This document shows positions 50,491 through 59,485 of a DNA stretch of 64,000 bases, piece after piece. The first letter of the stretch is position 1, and every line of letters starts with the position of its first letter. The translations under genes and the position numbers were made by a program. Source of the stretch: Actinomadura sp. KC345 (GTDB lineage: Bacteria > Actinomycetota > Actinomycetes > Streptosporangiales > Streptosporangiaceae); assembly GCF_004348515.1 (NCBI RefSeq), contig NZ_SMKH01000005.1:1-64000 (forward strand), in the 5' to 3' direction. The notes beneath the pieces are model-generated. The model was not told the origin of the DNA. It saw only the letters and a list, made by a program, of their open reading frames with translations, and ran no database searches.

Positions 50491-51156
50491 GTGCATATCG
50501 TGATCATGGGATGCGGGCGGGTCGGGTCGACCCTCGCCCACATCCTTGAGGACAAGGGCCACTCGGTGTCCATCATCGACCAGAACCCGGAGGCGTTCCG
50601 CCGGCTGCGCAGCGGGTTCCGGGGCCGCCGCATCACCGGGTTCGGTTTCGACCGCGACGTGATCGCGGAGGCGGGCATCGAGCGCGCGTCGGCGTTCGTG
50701 GCCGTCAGCAGCGGCGACAACTCCAACATCATCTCGGCCCGGGTCGCGCGAGAGACGTTCGGCGTCGACAACGTGGTGGCCCGCATCTACGACCCCCGCC
50801 GCGCGGAGGTCTACCAGCGCCTCGGCATCCCCACGGTCGCGACCGTCCGGTGGACCGCCGACCAGATCCTGCGCCGGCTCCTGCCCGAGGGCGCCGAGCC
50901 GCTGTGGCGCGACCCGACCGGCGCGGTCGTCCTCGCCGAACTGGACTCCGGGCACCTGTGGGTGGGCGAGAAGGTCGACGCGCTGGAGGAGCACGCGGGA
51001 GCGCGGGTGGCGTTCCTGTCGCGGATGGGCGAGGCGCTCGTCCCCGAGCGCGACACGGTGATCCAGGACGGCGACGTCGTGCACATCATGGTCGTCGCCG
51101 ACGATCTGGAGCGCGTGAACGCCGCCGTCGCGGCGCGGGACGAGGAGGACGCCTGA
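50491..51156 (+). CDS. ceoB: TrkA-family potassium uptake protein CeoB
   Basis: This 221-residue RCK protein has an N-terminal NAD-binding Rossmann domain (IVIMGCGRVGSTLAHILEDK with the acidic end of strand two at IID). A C-terminal TrkA_C ligand domain starts near residue 140. Such proteins gate potassium transporters according to NAD(H) or nucleotide ligands. AAGGA is spaced six bases from the GTG. The stop overlaps the ceoC start (TGATG). It corresponds to M. tuberculosis Rv2691. Confidence 0.92.
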   Translation: MHIVIMGCGRVGSTLAHILEDKGHSVSIIDQNPEAFRRLRSGFRGRRITGFGFDRDVIAEAGIERASAFVAVSSGDNSNIISARVARETFGVDNVVARIYDPRRAEVYQRLGIPTVATVRWTADQILRRLLPEGAEPLWRDPTGAVVLAELDSGHLWVGEKVDALEEHAGARVAFLSRMGEALVPERDTVIQDGDVVHIMVVADDLERVNAAVAARDEEDA

Positions 51157-51812
51157 TGCGGGTCGCGATCGCCGGAGCGGGCGCGGTGGGCCGCTCCATC
51201 GCCCAGGAACTGCTGGAGAACGGCCACGAGGTCCTCTTGATCGACAAGAGCCCCAAGGCCATCAAGGTCGAGATGGTGCCGCGGGCGGAGTGGCTGCTGG
51301 CCGACGCGTGCGAGATCTCCGCGCTGGACGACGCGGCGCTGGAGCGCTGCCAGGTCGTGGTCGCCTCGTCCGGCGACGACAAGGTCAACCTCGTGGTGTC
51401 GCTGCTGGCCAAGACCGAGTACGGGGTCCCGCGCGTGGTGGCCCGCATCAACCACCCGAACAACGAGTGGCTGTTCAACGAGTCGTGGGGCGTGGACGTG
51501 GCCGTGTCCACCCCACGGCTGCTGTCGGCGCTGGTGGAGGAGGCGGTCAGCGTCGGCGACCTGGTCCGGCTGATGACGTTCCGGCAGGGCGAGGCGAACC
51601 TGGTCGAGCTGACGCTGCCGGGCGACGCCCCGCTCGGCGGCCAGCGCGTCGGCTCGGTGGACTGGCCGCGCGACACCGCGCTGGTGGCGATCCTGCGCGA
51701 GGGCCGCGTCCTGGTCCCGACCCCCGACGACACCCTGGAACCAGGCGACGAACTGATGTTCGTCGCCAGCCAGGACGTGGAGGACGACCTGGCCGAACTC
51801 CTAGGCGGCTGA
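51156..51812 (+). CDS. ceoC: TrkA-family potassium uptake protein CeoC
   Basis: This second RCK protein has 218 residues, with a Rossmann domain (VAIAGAGAVGRSIAQELLEN) and a TrkA_C domain at the C-terminus. It is translationally coupled to ceoB and probably forms a mixed complex with it on a potassium transporter, perhaps the one encoded divergently. It corresponds to M. tuberculosis Rv2692. Confidence 0.92.
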   Translation: MRVAIAGAGAVGRSIAQELLENGHEVLLIDKSPKAIKVEMVPRAEWLLADACEISALDDAALERCQVVVASSGDDKVNLVVSLLAKTEYGVPRVVARINHPNNEWLFNESWGVDVAVSTPRLLSALVEEAVSVGDLVRLMTFRQGEANLVELTLPGDAPLGGQRVGSVDWPRDTALVAILREGRVLVPTPDDTLEPGDELMFVASQDVEDDLAELLGG

Positions 51813-51820
51813 ACGGCCGG

Positions 51821-52597
51821 TCAGGCGGCTTTTCCGCGTTCGATAGGCGTGCGGCCGCGGGCGAGGAGCCAGACCATGGCGGCCAGAGCGGCGACCTGGA
51901 GCGGCCAGCCCATCACGATCTTGGCGACGCCGAGCAGGGCGCTCTGGTCGCCGTCGGCGACGTAGATCGGGTACTGGACGACCACCCGCGCGACGCACGG
52001 GGTCAGCAGCAGCCACGTCAGCCGGGAGCAGAGCTTGACGATGCCGGGGTCACGGCGCCACGCGGTCGGGTCGCCGGTGACCGAGCCGATGACGAAGCCG
52101 ACGAGCGGCCAGCGGACGGCGATGGAGAAGATCATCGCGGCGGCGTAGCCGGCGTTCAGCAGGATGCCGGGCAGGAACGCGTCCTCGGCATCGCCGGAGC
52201 GCAGCGCGAAGATCGCGGCGACCGTGATGCCGACGAGGCTGTTCAGGACGAACTGCGGGCTGGAGCGCTGCACGAGCCGGACGCCGAGCAGCATCACCGC
52301 GGCGCCGATGCCGACGGTGACGGCGAGCTGGACGTCCTCGGTCACGACGAAGGTCCCGGTGAAGCCGATCACGGGGACCGCGGCCTCGATCATGCCGCGG
52401 ACGCCGCCGAGCGCCTTGCTCAGCTGGGCGCGCACGGCCGCCTCGACGGTGTCGTGCGCCGTCTTCTCCTTCGCGCCGGCGGCCGGGGAGGCCCCGGGCC
52501 CGCCGCCGGTCCCCGCGGGTTCCTCGTCTCCGCGGCCGGCGGACCCCGTGGTCTCCGCTCCGGAGCCGCGTCCTTCGCTCGTTCCCAGTTCGCTCAC
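51821..52597 (-). CDS. DUF3159 membrane protein
   Basis: This 258-residue member of DUF3159 has an acidic, Gly/Ala-rich cytoplasmic N-terminus of about 45 residues. It then has six hydrophobic segments, including PVIGFTGTFVVTEDVQLAV, GITVAAIFALRSGDAEDAF and GYAAAMIFSIAVRWPLVGFV. The function is unknown. The neighbourhood (TrkA proteins, OB-fold protein) is conserved with M. tuberculosis Rv2693c. It is convergent with ceoC, with eight bases between the stops. Confidence 0.9.
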   Translation of the reverse strand: MSELGTSEGRGSGAETTGSAGRGDEEPAGTGGGPGASPAAGAKEKTAHDTVEAAVRAQLSKALGGVRGMIEAAVPVIGFTGTFVVTEDVQLAVTVGIGAAVMLLGVRLVQRSSPQFVLNSLVGITVAAIFALRSGDAEDAFLPGILLNAGYAAAMIFSIAVRWPLVGFVIGSVTGDPTAWRRDPGIVKLCSRLTWLLLTPCVARVVVQYPIYVADGDQSALLGVAKIVMGWPLQVAALAAMVWLLARGRTPIERGKAA

Positions 52598-52625
52598 GTC
52601 GCACTCCCGGCCGCCCGCGGCGGCC

Positions 52626-53039
52626 TCACGAACCGCCGCGCAGCTCGTATCGCGGATTGAAGATGACCTTGCGTCCGTCCTGCACGCTCACCAGCCCCTC
52701 GGCGCGCAGCTTGCGGCCCGGGTCGATGCCGGCGATCCGGCGGCGGCCGAGCCAGACGAGGCTGACCACGTCGGTGCCGTCGTAGAGCTCGGCCTCCAGG
52801 GCCGGGGCGCCGCCCCGCGGACGGAGCGTCACCGTACGTAGCGTACCCGCCACGCGGTGCCGCCTGCGCTCGGAGCACTGGGTGATCGGCGTCGCGCCCT
52901 CTCCCCCGGCGCTCTTCTGCAGTTCCTCGGCCTCCAGCTCGGCTGTACTCGACGCCATCCGCCGGAGGAAGCGGCGCAGGCCGCCCCCGCGCGACCGCGA
53001 CCCCGCGCCCGGCGGCGTGCCGGGCGAAACCTCGTCCAT
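52626..53039 (-). CDS. OB-fold nucleic-acid-binding protein
   Basis: This 137-residue protein ends in a single OB-fold (TLRTVTLRPRGGAPALEAEL, then DVVSLVWLGRRRIAGIDPGR and GRKVIFNPRYEL), like the RecG wedge or tRNA-anticodon type. Its basic N-terminal tail is rich in Gly/Ser/Arg. TACGCT lies six bases before ATG 53039 with no ribosome-binding site, suggesting a leaderless mRNA. It matches M. tuberculosis Rv2694c in position. It lies 28 bases upstream of the DUF3159 gene, so the two are probably one operon. Confidence 0.87.
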   Translation of the reverse strand: MDEVSPGTPPGAGSRSRGGGLRRFLRRMASSTAELEAEELQKSAGGEGATPITQCSERRRHRVAGTLRTVTLRPRGGAPALEAELYDGTDVVSLVWLGRRRIAGIDPGRKLRAEGLVSVQDGRKVIFNPRYELRGGS

Positions 53040-53115
53040 AACCGAAGCGTATGGCATCTGCGGACGAACCGGACCCCCTGGCCTCCCTCCTTGACCGGCG
53101 CCGATCGCCACGACG

Positions 53116-53155
53116 AAAAGAGCGGGTGCCCATCCGGAAGGATGGGCACCCGCTC
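53116..53155 (-). terminator. Intrinsic terminator of the ABC operon
   Basis: A perfect 16-bp stem (53120-53135 with 53140-53155) closes a four-base loop and is followed on the minus strand by TTTTCG. It ends the ATPase-permease operon. It also separates that operon from the OB-fold gene. Confidence 0.88.
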
Positions 53156-53178
53156 GGGCTCGGCCGCCCGCCGCCCCG

Positions 53179-54537
53179 TCAGTTGAGCGCCGCCTCGACC
53201 GCGGGGGCGCGGATGGTGCGGCGGGTCGCGCCGTAGGCCGTCGCGCCGGTGAGGACGGCGGCCAGGGCGACGACCGCCAGGTAGGTCCACACGTCGCCGT
53301 CCGGGGTCACCGAGTCCCGGCGGGCCAGGCCGAACGGCACGATCGTGAAGACCGAGGCGATCGTCCCGAAGACCACGCCGGTGACGGTCAGGACCGCCGA
53401 CTCCAGCGCCACGGTGCCGAGCACCTGCCGGGGCGTGGCCCCCGCGAGCCGCGTCTGGCCGAACTCGCGCCGCCGGTGCGCGGTGGCCGCGATCAGCGTG
53501 TTCACCAGCATGATCGCGGCGAACAGCACCACCATCCCGATCACCACGAAGTTCAGCGTCTCGATGTTCTTCTGCTCGGCCGTCTTGGCGAGCCCGGCGG
53601 CGTCGGTCGCCGCGTTCTCGGTGGCCTGGAGGTACAGCGTGCCGACCGCGATCCCGACGAACAGGATGATCGGCGTGACCGCGGAGGCCATGGCGCCCGT
53701 CCGGCGGCGCATGACGCTCGCCGCGAGATCGCCGGTCGCGCCGCCCAGCATCCGGATCGGCCCGGAGGCCAGCGCGGTCACCCGGCGCATGATCGCCGGC
53801 GCCAGCAGCGCGAGCCCGATGGCGGCGAAGATGTCGGCCTGCCCGGACGTCGCCATCGCGTCGCTGCCCTTGCCGTCCATCACCGTGACGGTGATGATCG
53901 CCTGGTTGGCGGCGACGAGGAGGAACAGCACCGCGAACACGATGCGCTTGCGGCTCATCCTCCCGCTGTCGGTGGCCGCCTCCATCATCGACTCGGTCAC
54001 CCTGACCCGGGCGGCGCGGCGCGCGGTGATCAGCGCGGCGGCGGTCGCGGACACGAACATGATCCCGATGCCCATCGTCAGCGCGATCGGCCCGAAGGCG
54101 TAGCCGATGCTCGCCGGAACCTGGTCGGTGTCGTGCAGCATCCCGAGCAGTCCCCGGCCGATCAGCATGGCCGGGACGATCCCGAGCACGGCGGCCGCCA
54201 GGGCCAGGCCCGCGGCCTCGCCGACGATCATCCGGCCGAGCTGCGCCGGGGTCGCGCCGATGCTCTTCAGCAGCGCCATCTCCGCGGCCCGCTGCCGGAC
54301 CGACAGGGTCATGGTGGAGGCGACCGCGAAGACCACCAGCAGCAGTCCCCAGCCGCCGACCACGTTCGCCATGATCGAGAGGGTCTCCCCGGCGGGCCCG
54401 GTCGCACCGCCCGCCTCCGCCGTGTCCTGCATCGACGCGAACGCCATGATGATCGCCGAACCGAGGAACATCGCGAGGAAACTCGCCGCGAACGCGCCGG
54501 TCCGCTTGCGCAGGGAACGAATCGCCAGTCCGAACAT
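53179..54537 (-). CDS. ABC transporter permease with two FtsX-like domains
   Basis: This 452-residue permease has an N-terminal helix and a first FtsX-like domain (LLLVVFAVASTMTLSVRQRA, then MALLKSIGATPAQLGRMIVG). A second FtsX-like domain lies near the C-terminus (MVVLFAAIMLVNTLIAATAH, then RLAGATPRQVLGTVALE). Proteins of this MacB/LolE-like type move lipids, peptides or signals instead of importing nutrients. It follows the ATPase gene by two bases and should form the complex with it. The substrate is unknown. Confidence 0.9.
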   Translation of the reverse strand: MFGLAIRSLRKRTGAFAASFLAMFLGSAIIMAFASMQDTAEAGGATGPAGETLSIMANVVGGWGLLLVVFAVASTMTLSVRQRAAEMALLKSIGATPAQLGRMIVGEAAGLALAAAVLGIVPAMLIGRGLLGMLHDTDQVPASIGYAFGPIALTMGIGIMFVSATAAALITARRAARVRVTESMMEAATDSGRMSRKRIVFAVLFLLVAANQAIITVTVMDGKGSDAMATSGQADIFAAIGLALLAPAIMRRVTALASGPIRMLGGATGDLAASVMRRRTGAMASAVTPIILFVGIAVGTLYLQATENAATDAAGLAKTAEQKNIETLNFVVIGMVVLFAAIMLVNTLIAATAHRRREFGQTRLAGATPRQVLGTVALESAVLTVTGVVFGTIASVFTIVPFGLARRDSVTPDGDVWTYLAVVALAAVLTGATAYGATRRTIRAPAVEAALN

Positions 54538-54539
54538 GA

Positions 54540-55337
54540 TCAGGCTCCCGCCATCGTCCGCTGACGCTCGACCTCGTCGGCCAGGTGCGTCATCCGCTCC
54601 GCGACGGCCTCGGCGGTCGGCGCCGTCTGGTGGCCGACGATCCGCCCGTCCGTCAGGTACAGCACCGAGTGCGCGAAGGACGCCGCGACCGGGTCGTGGG
54701 TGACCATCACCACGGTCTGCCCGAACATCTGCACCGACTCCTGGAGCAGGCCCAGCACGTCCCGCGCGCTGCGCGTGTCCAGCGCGCCGGTCGGCTCGTC
54801 CGCGAACACCACCCGCGGCTCGGTGACCAGGGCCCGCGCGATCGCCACCCGCTGCTGCTGGCCGCCCGACAGCTCCGCGGGCAGGTGGCCGAGCCGGTCG
54901 CCGAGGCCCACGCGCCCGAGGACGGCCCGCGCACGCTCCCGGTCCACCTTGCGGCCCGCCAGCTTCAGCGGCAGCACCGTGTTCTGCAGGACGTCCAGCG
55001 TGGGCAGCAGGTTGAACTGCTGGAACACGAACCCGATCCGCTTGCGCCGGAACCTGGTCAGCGCGGCCTCGCCGTCCCCGGTCAGCTCGGCGCCGTCCAC
55101 GAAGACCCGTCCCTCGTCGGGACGGTCGAGGCCCGCCGCGCACTGGAGCAGCGTGCTCTTGCCCGACCCGGACGGGCCCATCACCGCGGTGAACGACCCG
55201 GCCGGCAGCGACAGCGACACACCGTCCAGCGCGACCACCCGGTTGTCCTCGGTGCCGTACATCTTGCGCACGCCCTCCAGGCGGAGCGCCTCACCCGGCA
55301 CCTGGTTCACCGGTTCCGGTCCCCTGCGTCCGAACAT
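54540..55337 (-). CDS. ABC transporter ATP-binding protein (MacB/LolD type)
   Basis: This 265-residue ATPase has Walker A GPSGSGKST, Q-loop FVFQQFNLLP, signature LSGGQQQR, Walker B VVFADEPT and switch His in MVTHD. It powers the FtsX-type permease encoded next. GGAGG lies eight bases before ATG 55337. A longer frame upstream has no support. A GGCGCC-type inverted repeat just before the ribosome-binding site may influence translation. Confidence 0.93.
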   Translation of the reverse strand: MFGRRGPEPVNQVPGEALRLEGVRKMYGTEDNRVVALDGVSLSLPAGSFTAVMGPSGSGKSTLLQCAAGLDRPDEGRVFVDGAELTGDGEAALTRFRRKRIGFVFQQFNLLPTLDVLQNTVLPLKLAGRKVDRERARAVLGRVGLGDRLGHLPAELSGGQQQRVAIARALVTEPRVVFADEPTGALDTRSARDVLGLLQESVQMFGQTVVMVTHDPVAASFAHSVLYLTDGRIVGHQTAPTAEAVAERMTHLADEVERQRTMAGA

Positions 55338-55470
55338 TGCCTTTACCTCCCGCCCGGCGCCCCTCCTGGGCGCCGACAGGAAAGAAACTACGGAGGCCGA
55401 GAGCCGCGCAGGATGGGTCCAGCACGCCGATGGGGGTAGGTAAAACCCCACCTTTCAACGGCGCCGCGGG

Positions 55471-58400
55471 TCAGCCGATCCCCTCCAGCACGGCCGTGTA
55501 GCGGTGCCGCCGGTCCGGTCTGGCGCGGCCTTCGGCATGGCGCAGCGCGGGCACGGCGGGCGCGCCGATCATGACGAGGGCCGCCTCCGCGGCCTCCCGG
55601 ACGGGCCCGCGGGGATGCGCGAGCAGGTCGATGAGTCCGGGGATCGCGGGCTCCCAGGCGGCGTGGCCGAGCGTCCTGATCGCGGCGCGGACGACGTCGG
55701 GCTCGGGATCGCCGAGGAGGCGGGTCGTCTGCTCCAGGTGGCCGGCCCGGCTCAGCACGCGCCGCGAGACCCGGTGCGCGTGCAAGCGCACCTTCGTCTC
55801 GCGGTGGGCGATCAGCTCCGCGAGCAGCCCGGCCAGCTCGGGGTCCGGCTCGGCGCGAGCCTCCTCGTGGCGTTCGGCGAGCCTGGCGAGCGCGCGGCCG
55901 ACCTGCTTGGGGCCGCCGTCGCGAGCCCGCTGGAACAGCTCCGCGCGCGACGGTTCGCCGGGGACGCCGGTCCTGTGCTCACGGAGGCTCTTCAGCGTGT
56001 CCTCGTCCTGGACGGCCCCGCCGGGTTCCCGCAGCGTGCCGGTCTCCAGGACGAGCATCCTCGCGAGGTCGTCGCGGCCCTCGTCGTGCAGGCGCCGGAG
56101 CACCCGGTCCAGTTCGGGGGTGCGCAGCAACGGCCGCCGGGCGAGGAGGTCGAGGACCCCCCAGGCGCCGGACGCGAGCCGCTCGGCGACGAGCCCCGCC
56201 ACGACGTCGGGCGACGCGGTGCGCAGCGCCCGAGCGGACGCGTCTCGCGCGGCGGCGGTCCCGTGCTCCCAGGTGGCCAGCAGCCTGGGGACGAACCGGT
56301 CCAGGACGTCCGGTTCCAGGTGGACGGCCAGGCGCGCGAACCGCTCGCACGCCTCGTCGTCTCCGTCCAGGTCGGCCGGGACGGCATGGTCCAGTGCCCG
56401 CGCGAGGTCCACCGTGACGGGGAGATCCGCGCGGCCGTGCAGGAAGGCCCGGAGGACCGCGAGCCCGGTCTGCGGTTCGGGCCAGCCGAGCAGGATGCGG
56501 GCCGCCGTCTCCCGCCGCTCCGCCCGCGCGTCGCCCAGCATCTCCAGCAGGCGCCGTCGCAGGGCCTCGGAGCGGGGCTGGTCCAGGTCGGCGGCACGCG
56601 GCGTCCGGGCCTCCGCCGCGGGGCGGCGTGACTCCTCGGCGAGGGTCCAGGGCGGGGCGCCGAGCGGCTGCAACTCCACCATCCAGTCGAGGAGGACGTC
56701 GCGCACGTCGGATGGAGCCTGCGGGAACACGCCGATCAAGGCGTCGAGCACGTCCCGCGACGGCGCGTCCGTCCGGGCTCGCGCCCGGCGGAGGGAGGCG
56801 ATGTCGCGGATCTCGCGGCCGAGTCCTTCCCGGAGCGGGGCGGAACCTTCGACCGGCTCCTGCCCGAACGCCTCCCGCAGCACGGATTCCACCTCCCGCG
56901 CCGGGCGTTCCGCGCGCCCGGCGGCGGCCAGGGCGCGGTCGAGGTCGCCGCGCACCGGCGTGGCGCCGCACAGGCGCAGCAGGACGAGCCCCGGCCGGCC
57001 GAGCTCCATCCGGCGCACCCGTTCGGCGATCTCCCGCCGCCCGGCGGGTCCGGCGCGCGGGATCACCGCCTCCAGCAGCCCCAGCAGCCGCTCGTGATCA
57101 CCGGGAGCCGCCAGCCCGTCGACCAGGGTCCCCGCGGACCGGGCGGCCACCTCCAGCTCCGCGTCCGCCCACGGCGGCGGGCAGATCCCCGTGACCAGCC
57201 GGAGGGCGCGGGGATCGGAGGCCGCCAGGTCCAGCCAGCGCGCCAGCATCGGGCGCAGCCGCGCGTACGCCGGCGTCCGCGGCTCGCGCTCGTGGGCGTC
57301 CACCACCCGGCGTGCGATCACCTCGTCCCAGCCGTGGTCGAGCAGGGCGTCCGCATCGGGGACCGGTGAGGGCTCCTTCGCCCGGATCGCGACGCCGCGC
57401 CGGGCCAGCGCGGCGGCCTGCCGCGCGCCGAGCAGGCCGTCGAGGCTCCGCAGGAGCAGGGGCCGGTCGGGGGCGCGGTCCGCCGCCGCGAGGACGGTCG
57501 CCGCGAAGGCGTCGCCGAGGACGGCTCTCAGCGCCCCGGCCAGCGCCTCCCGCAGCCCCGGGTTGTCGTGCCGGCCGAGCAGGTCCAGCAGCTTCGGGAC
57601 GGCCTCCGGCGCGCCGGCCCGGGCGAGGGCCGACGCCGCCGTCTTCTTGACGTTCATGTTGGGGTGGTCGAGGCAGGCCGCGATCGCGGGCGCGGCCCAG
57701 ACCGCACGGGCCTCCGCCAGCGCGAGGAGCGCCTGCCTGACCGTCTGCGCGTCACCGGCGGCCGTGAGCGGGACGAGGCTCGCCGACAGCGCCCGCGCGT
57801 CGCCGCCGTCCCCGGCCAGGACCGCGATCGCCCGCCCCCGGACGTGCCGGTCGCGGTGCCGCAGCAGCGGATGCACGCGTGCCCGCGTCCGGCGGTACGG
57901 GGCGCGGCACAGCACGTCCAGCAGGGAGGTCAGCTCCGCCGGACCGAGTCCCGGGCGGTCCAGGAGGCCGAGGAGCGTGTCCGCGAGGACGGCGTCACCG
58001 GCCTCCGCCGCGCCGGCCGCGTCCAGCAGGCAGCGCGGCCGGAGCGCGCTCCGCCGGAAGAGGCGGGCGCCCAGCTCGCGGACGGCGTCGAGCGCCTCGT
58101 CCAGGCCGGGCGCCTCCTCGTCCGACACGACCCGGAGCAGCAGGTCGGCGATGGCGGGCAGCGTGGTCGCGTCACCGTTGCGGGTCAGCCTGCGGAGGGC
58201 CTCGGCCGGCTCGGCGGGGTCCAGGTTCGCGCGCAGGAGGGCCAGTTCCCGGGGGTCGGGCCCGCCGAGATCGTCCGCGATGCGGCGGGGCACGTCGCGC
58301 GGGTCGAGCCGGTCCAGGATGTCTCGCCGCTCGCCCTCGTCGCCGAGGTGCCAGAGCAGTTCCAGGGCCTGGTGCCTGAAGGGCCGTAGATGCGGGGCGA

Positions 58401-59436
58401 TGCCGCCGCCGTCCAGTCCCAGCCCGTCCCGCAGGGCGGTGACCGTCCGCGCGCCTCCGACGGCTTCGAGCGCGCCGAGCGCCTCCCTGGGCGAGCGCGG
58501 CAGCAGTCCGAGGACGGTCTCCTCGGCCCCCGCGTGACGGAGCCGCCCGATCGTCCGGAGGAACGGCGCGGGATCGGCGGAGCGGCGCGCCAGCCCGGCG
58601 ACGGCGTCGCCGATCGCCAGGTCCGGCACTCCCTGCTCGTGGAGCGCGGCCAGCAGATCCAGGCGGCGGGGCAGCTCCCCCTCCCCGGCGGTCAGTTCCC
58701 GCAGGGTCTCGTGCCTGCGCGAGTAGAGGACGGTGGCGAGGTCCGCGGCCGGAACGCGGTGATCGGCGAGGGCCAGGCCCACGATCGCCGGAACGTCCCG
58801 GCCCGCCGGGAAGTGGCCGCGCCGGTGCATGCCGCCCAGGCACTCGACCGCGGGGCCCGCGAGCAGCAGCGGGTCCCGGGCGGCCATGGCCACGATCTCC
58901 CCGGCGTCCTCCCGGGTCGCCAGGCCGCCGAGCAGTTCCAGGGCCCGCCGCCGTTGCGCGGGCGGCCGCCCGGGATCGGCGGCGATGCCGGTGAGGACGT
59001 CCCGGTGGCCGTGCCGGGCGGCGACCTCGATCGCGGCGGCCGCGGACCCGGTTTCGAGGAGGCCGCGGATCCGCTCGTGCGGGAGCGGGTCGAGCGCCGC
59101 CCACGGCTCGGCGAGTTCCTTCAGCGCGTCCGGGACGTCACCCGCGAGTTCCTCGACGAGCGTCCGCGCGCGGGCGGGCGCGAGGAGGGCCGCGTGGAGC
59201 GCCTCCCGCGTGATCCGGAAGGCCTCGGCCCGGAGCACGGCGTCGGGACGTCCCGCCAGTTCGGCGGCGAGCGGTTCCGGGTCGTCGACGTCCAGCGCGC
59301 CGATCCCGCGCACGGCCTGGTAGAGCGGCTCACCGGAGGACTCGTCGCGGATCCGTTCAGGACGGCTGACGATCGCCTCCCTCAGCCGTCCGATCCGTTC
59401 GGGAATCGACGGCTCCGGGAACTTCGCGGCGGGCAT
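55471..59436 (-). CDS. Very large HEAT-repeat protein
   Basis: This 1321-residue protein consists almost wholly of paired helices of the HEAT/armadillo type, rich in Ala, Leu, Arg and Asp. Clear units include ALAEARAVWAAPAIAACLDH, NVKKTAASALARAG and EPDVVRAAIRTLGHAAWEPA. It has no membrane segment or catalytic motif and should be a cytoplasmic scaffold. The start is ATG 59436, where TAAGAT seven bases upstream suggests a leaderless transcript. A further 189 in-frame codons upstream lie antisense to the PIG-L gene and are rejected. It stands alone, divergent from the PIG-L gene. Its partner is unknown. Confidence 0.85.
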   Translation of the reverse strand: MPAAKFPEPSIPERIGRLREAIVSRPERIRDESSGEPLYQAVRGIGALDVDDPEPLAAELAGRPDAVLRAEAFRITREALHAALLAPARARTLVEELAGDVPDALKELAEPWAALDPLPHERIRGLLETGSAAAAIEVAARHGHRDVLTGIAADPGRPPAQRRRALELLGGLATREDAGEIVAMAARDPLLLAGPAVECLGGMHRRGHFPAGRDVPAIVGLALADHRVPAADLATVLYSRRHETLRELTAGEGELPRRLDLLAALHEQGVPDLAIGDAVAGLARRSADPAPFLRTIGRLRHAGAEETVLGLLPRSPREALGALEAVGGARTVTALRDGLGLDGGGIAPHLRPFRHQALELLWHLGDEGERRDILDRLDPRDVPRRIADDLGGPDPRELALLRANLDPAEPAEALRRLTRNGDATTLPAIADLLLRVVSDEEAPGLDEALDAVRELGARLFRRSALRPRCLLDAAGAAEAGDAVLADTLLGLLDRPGLGPAELTSLLDVLCRAPYRRTRARVHPLLRHRDRHVRGRAIAVLAGDGGDARALSASLVPLTAAGDAQTVRQALLALAEARAVWAAPAIAACLDHPNMNVKKTAASALARAGAPEAVPKLLDLLGRHDNPGLREALAGALRAVLGDAFAATVLAAADRAPDRPLLLRSLDGLLGARQAAALARRGVAIRAKEPSPVPDADALLDHGWDEVIARRVVDAHEREPRTPAYARLRPMLARWLDLAASDPRALRLVTGICPPPWADAELEVAARSAGTLVDGLAAPGDHERLLGLLEAVIPRAGPAGRREIAERVRRMELGRPGLVLLRLCGATPVRGDLDRALAAAGRAERPAREVESVLREAFGQEPVEGSAPLREGLGREIRDIASLRRARARTDAPSRDVLDALIGVFPQAPSDVRDVLLDWMVELQPLGAPPWTLAEESRRPAAEARTPRAADLDQPRSEALRRRLLEMLGDARAERRETAARILLGWPEPQTGLAVLRAFLHGRADLPVTVDLARALDHAVPADLDGDDEACERFARLAVHLEPDVLDRFVPRLLATWEHGTAAARDASARALRTASPDVVAGLVAERLASGAWGVLDLLARRPLLRTPELDRVLRRLHDEGRDDLARMLVLETGTLREPGGAVQDEDTLKSLREHRTGVPGEPSRAELFQRARDGGPKQVGRALARLAERHEEARAEPDPELAGLLAELIAHRETKVRLHAHRVSRRVLSRAGHLEQTTRLLGDPEPDVVRAAIRTLGHAAWEPAIPGLIDLLAHPRGPVREAAEAALVMIGAPAVPALRHAEGRARPDRRHRYTAVLEGIG

Positions 59437-59443
59437 GACGGCG

Positions 59444-59449
59444 ATCTTA
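59444..59449 (-). promoter_or_regulatory. -10 element before the HEAT-repeat gene
   Basis: TAAGAT on the minus strand lies seven bases before ATG 59436, in the 49-base gap shared with the divergent PIG-L gene. Confidence 0.45.
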
Positions 59450-59485
59450 GGCTTTCGCGCGGGCGGCATCGGAGAGGATGTGGGG

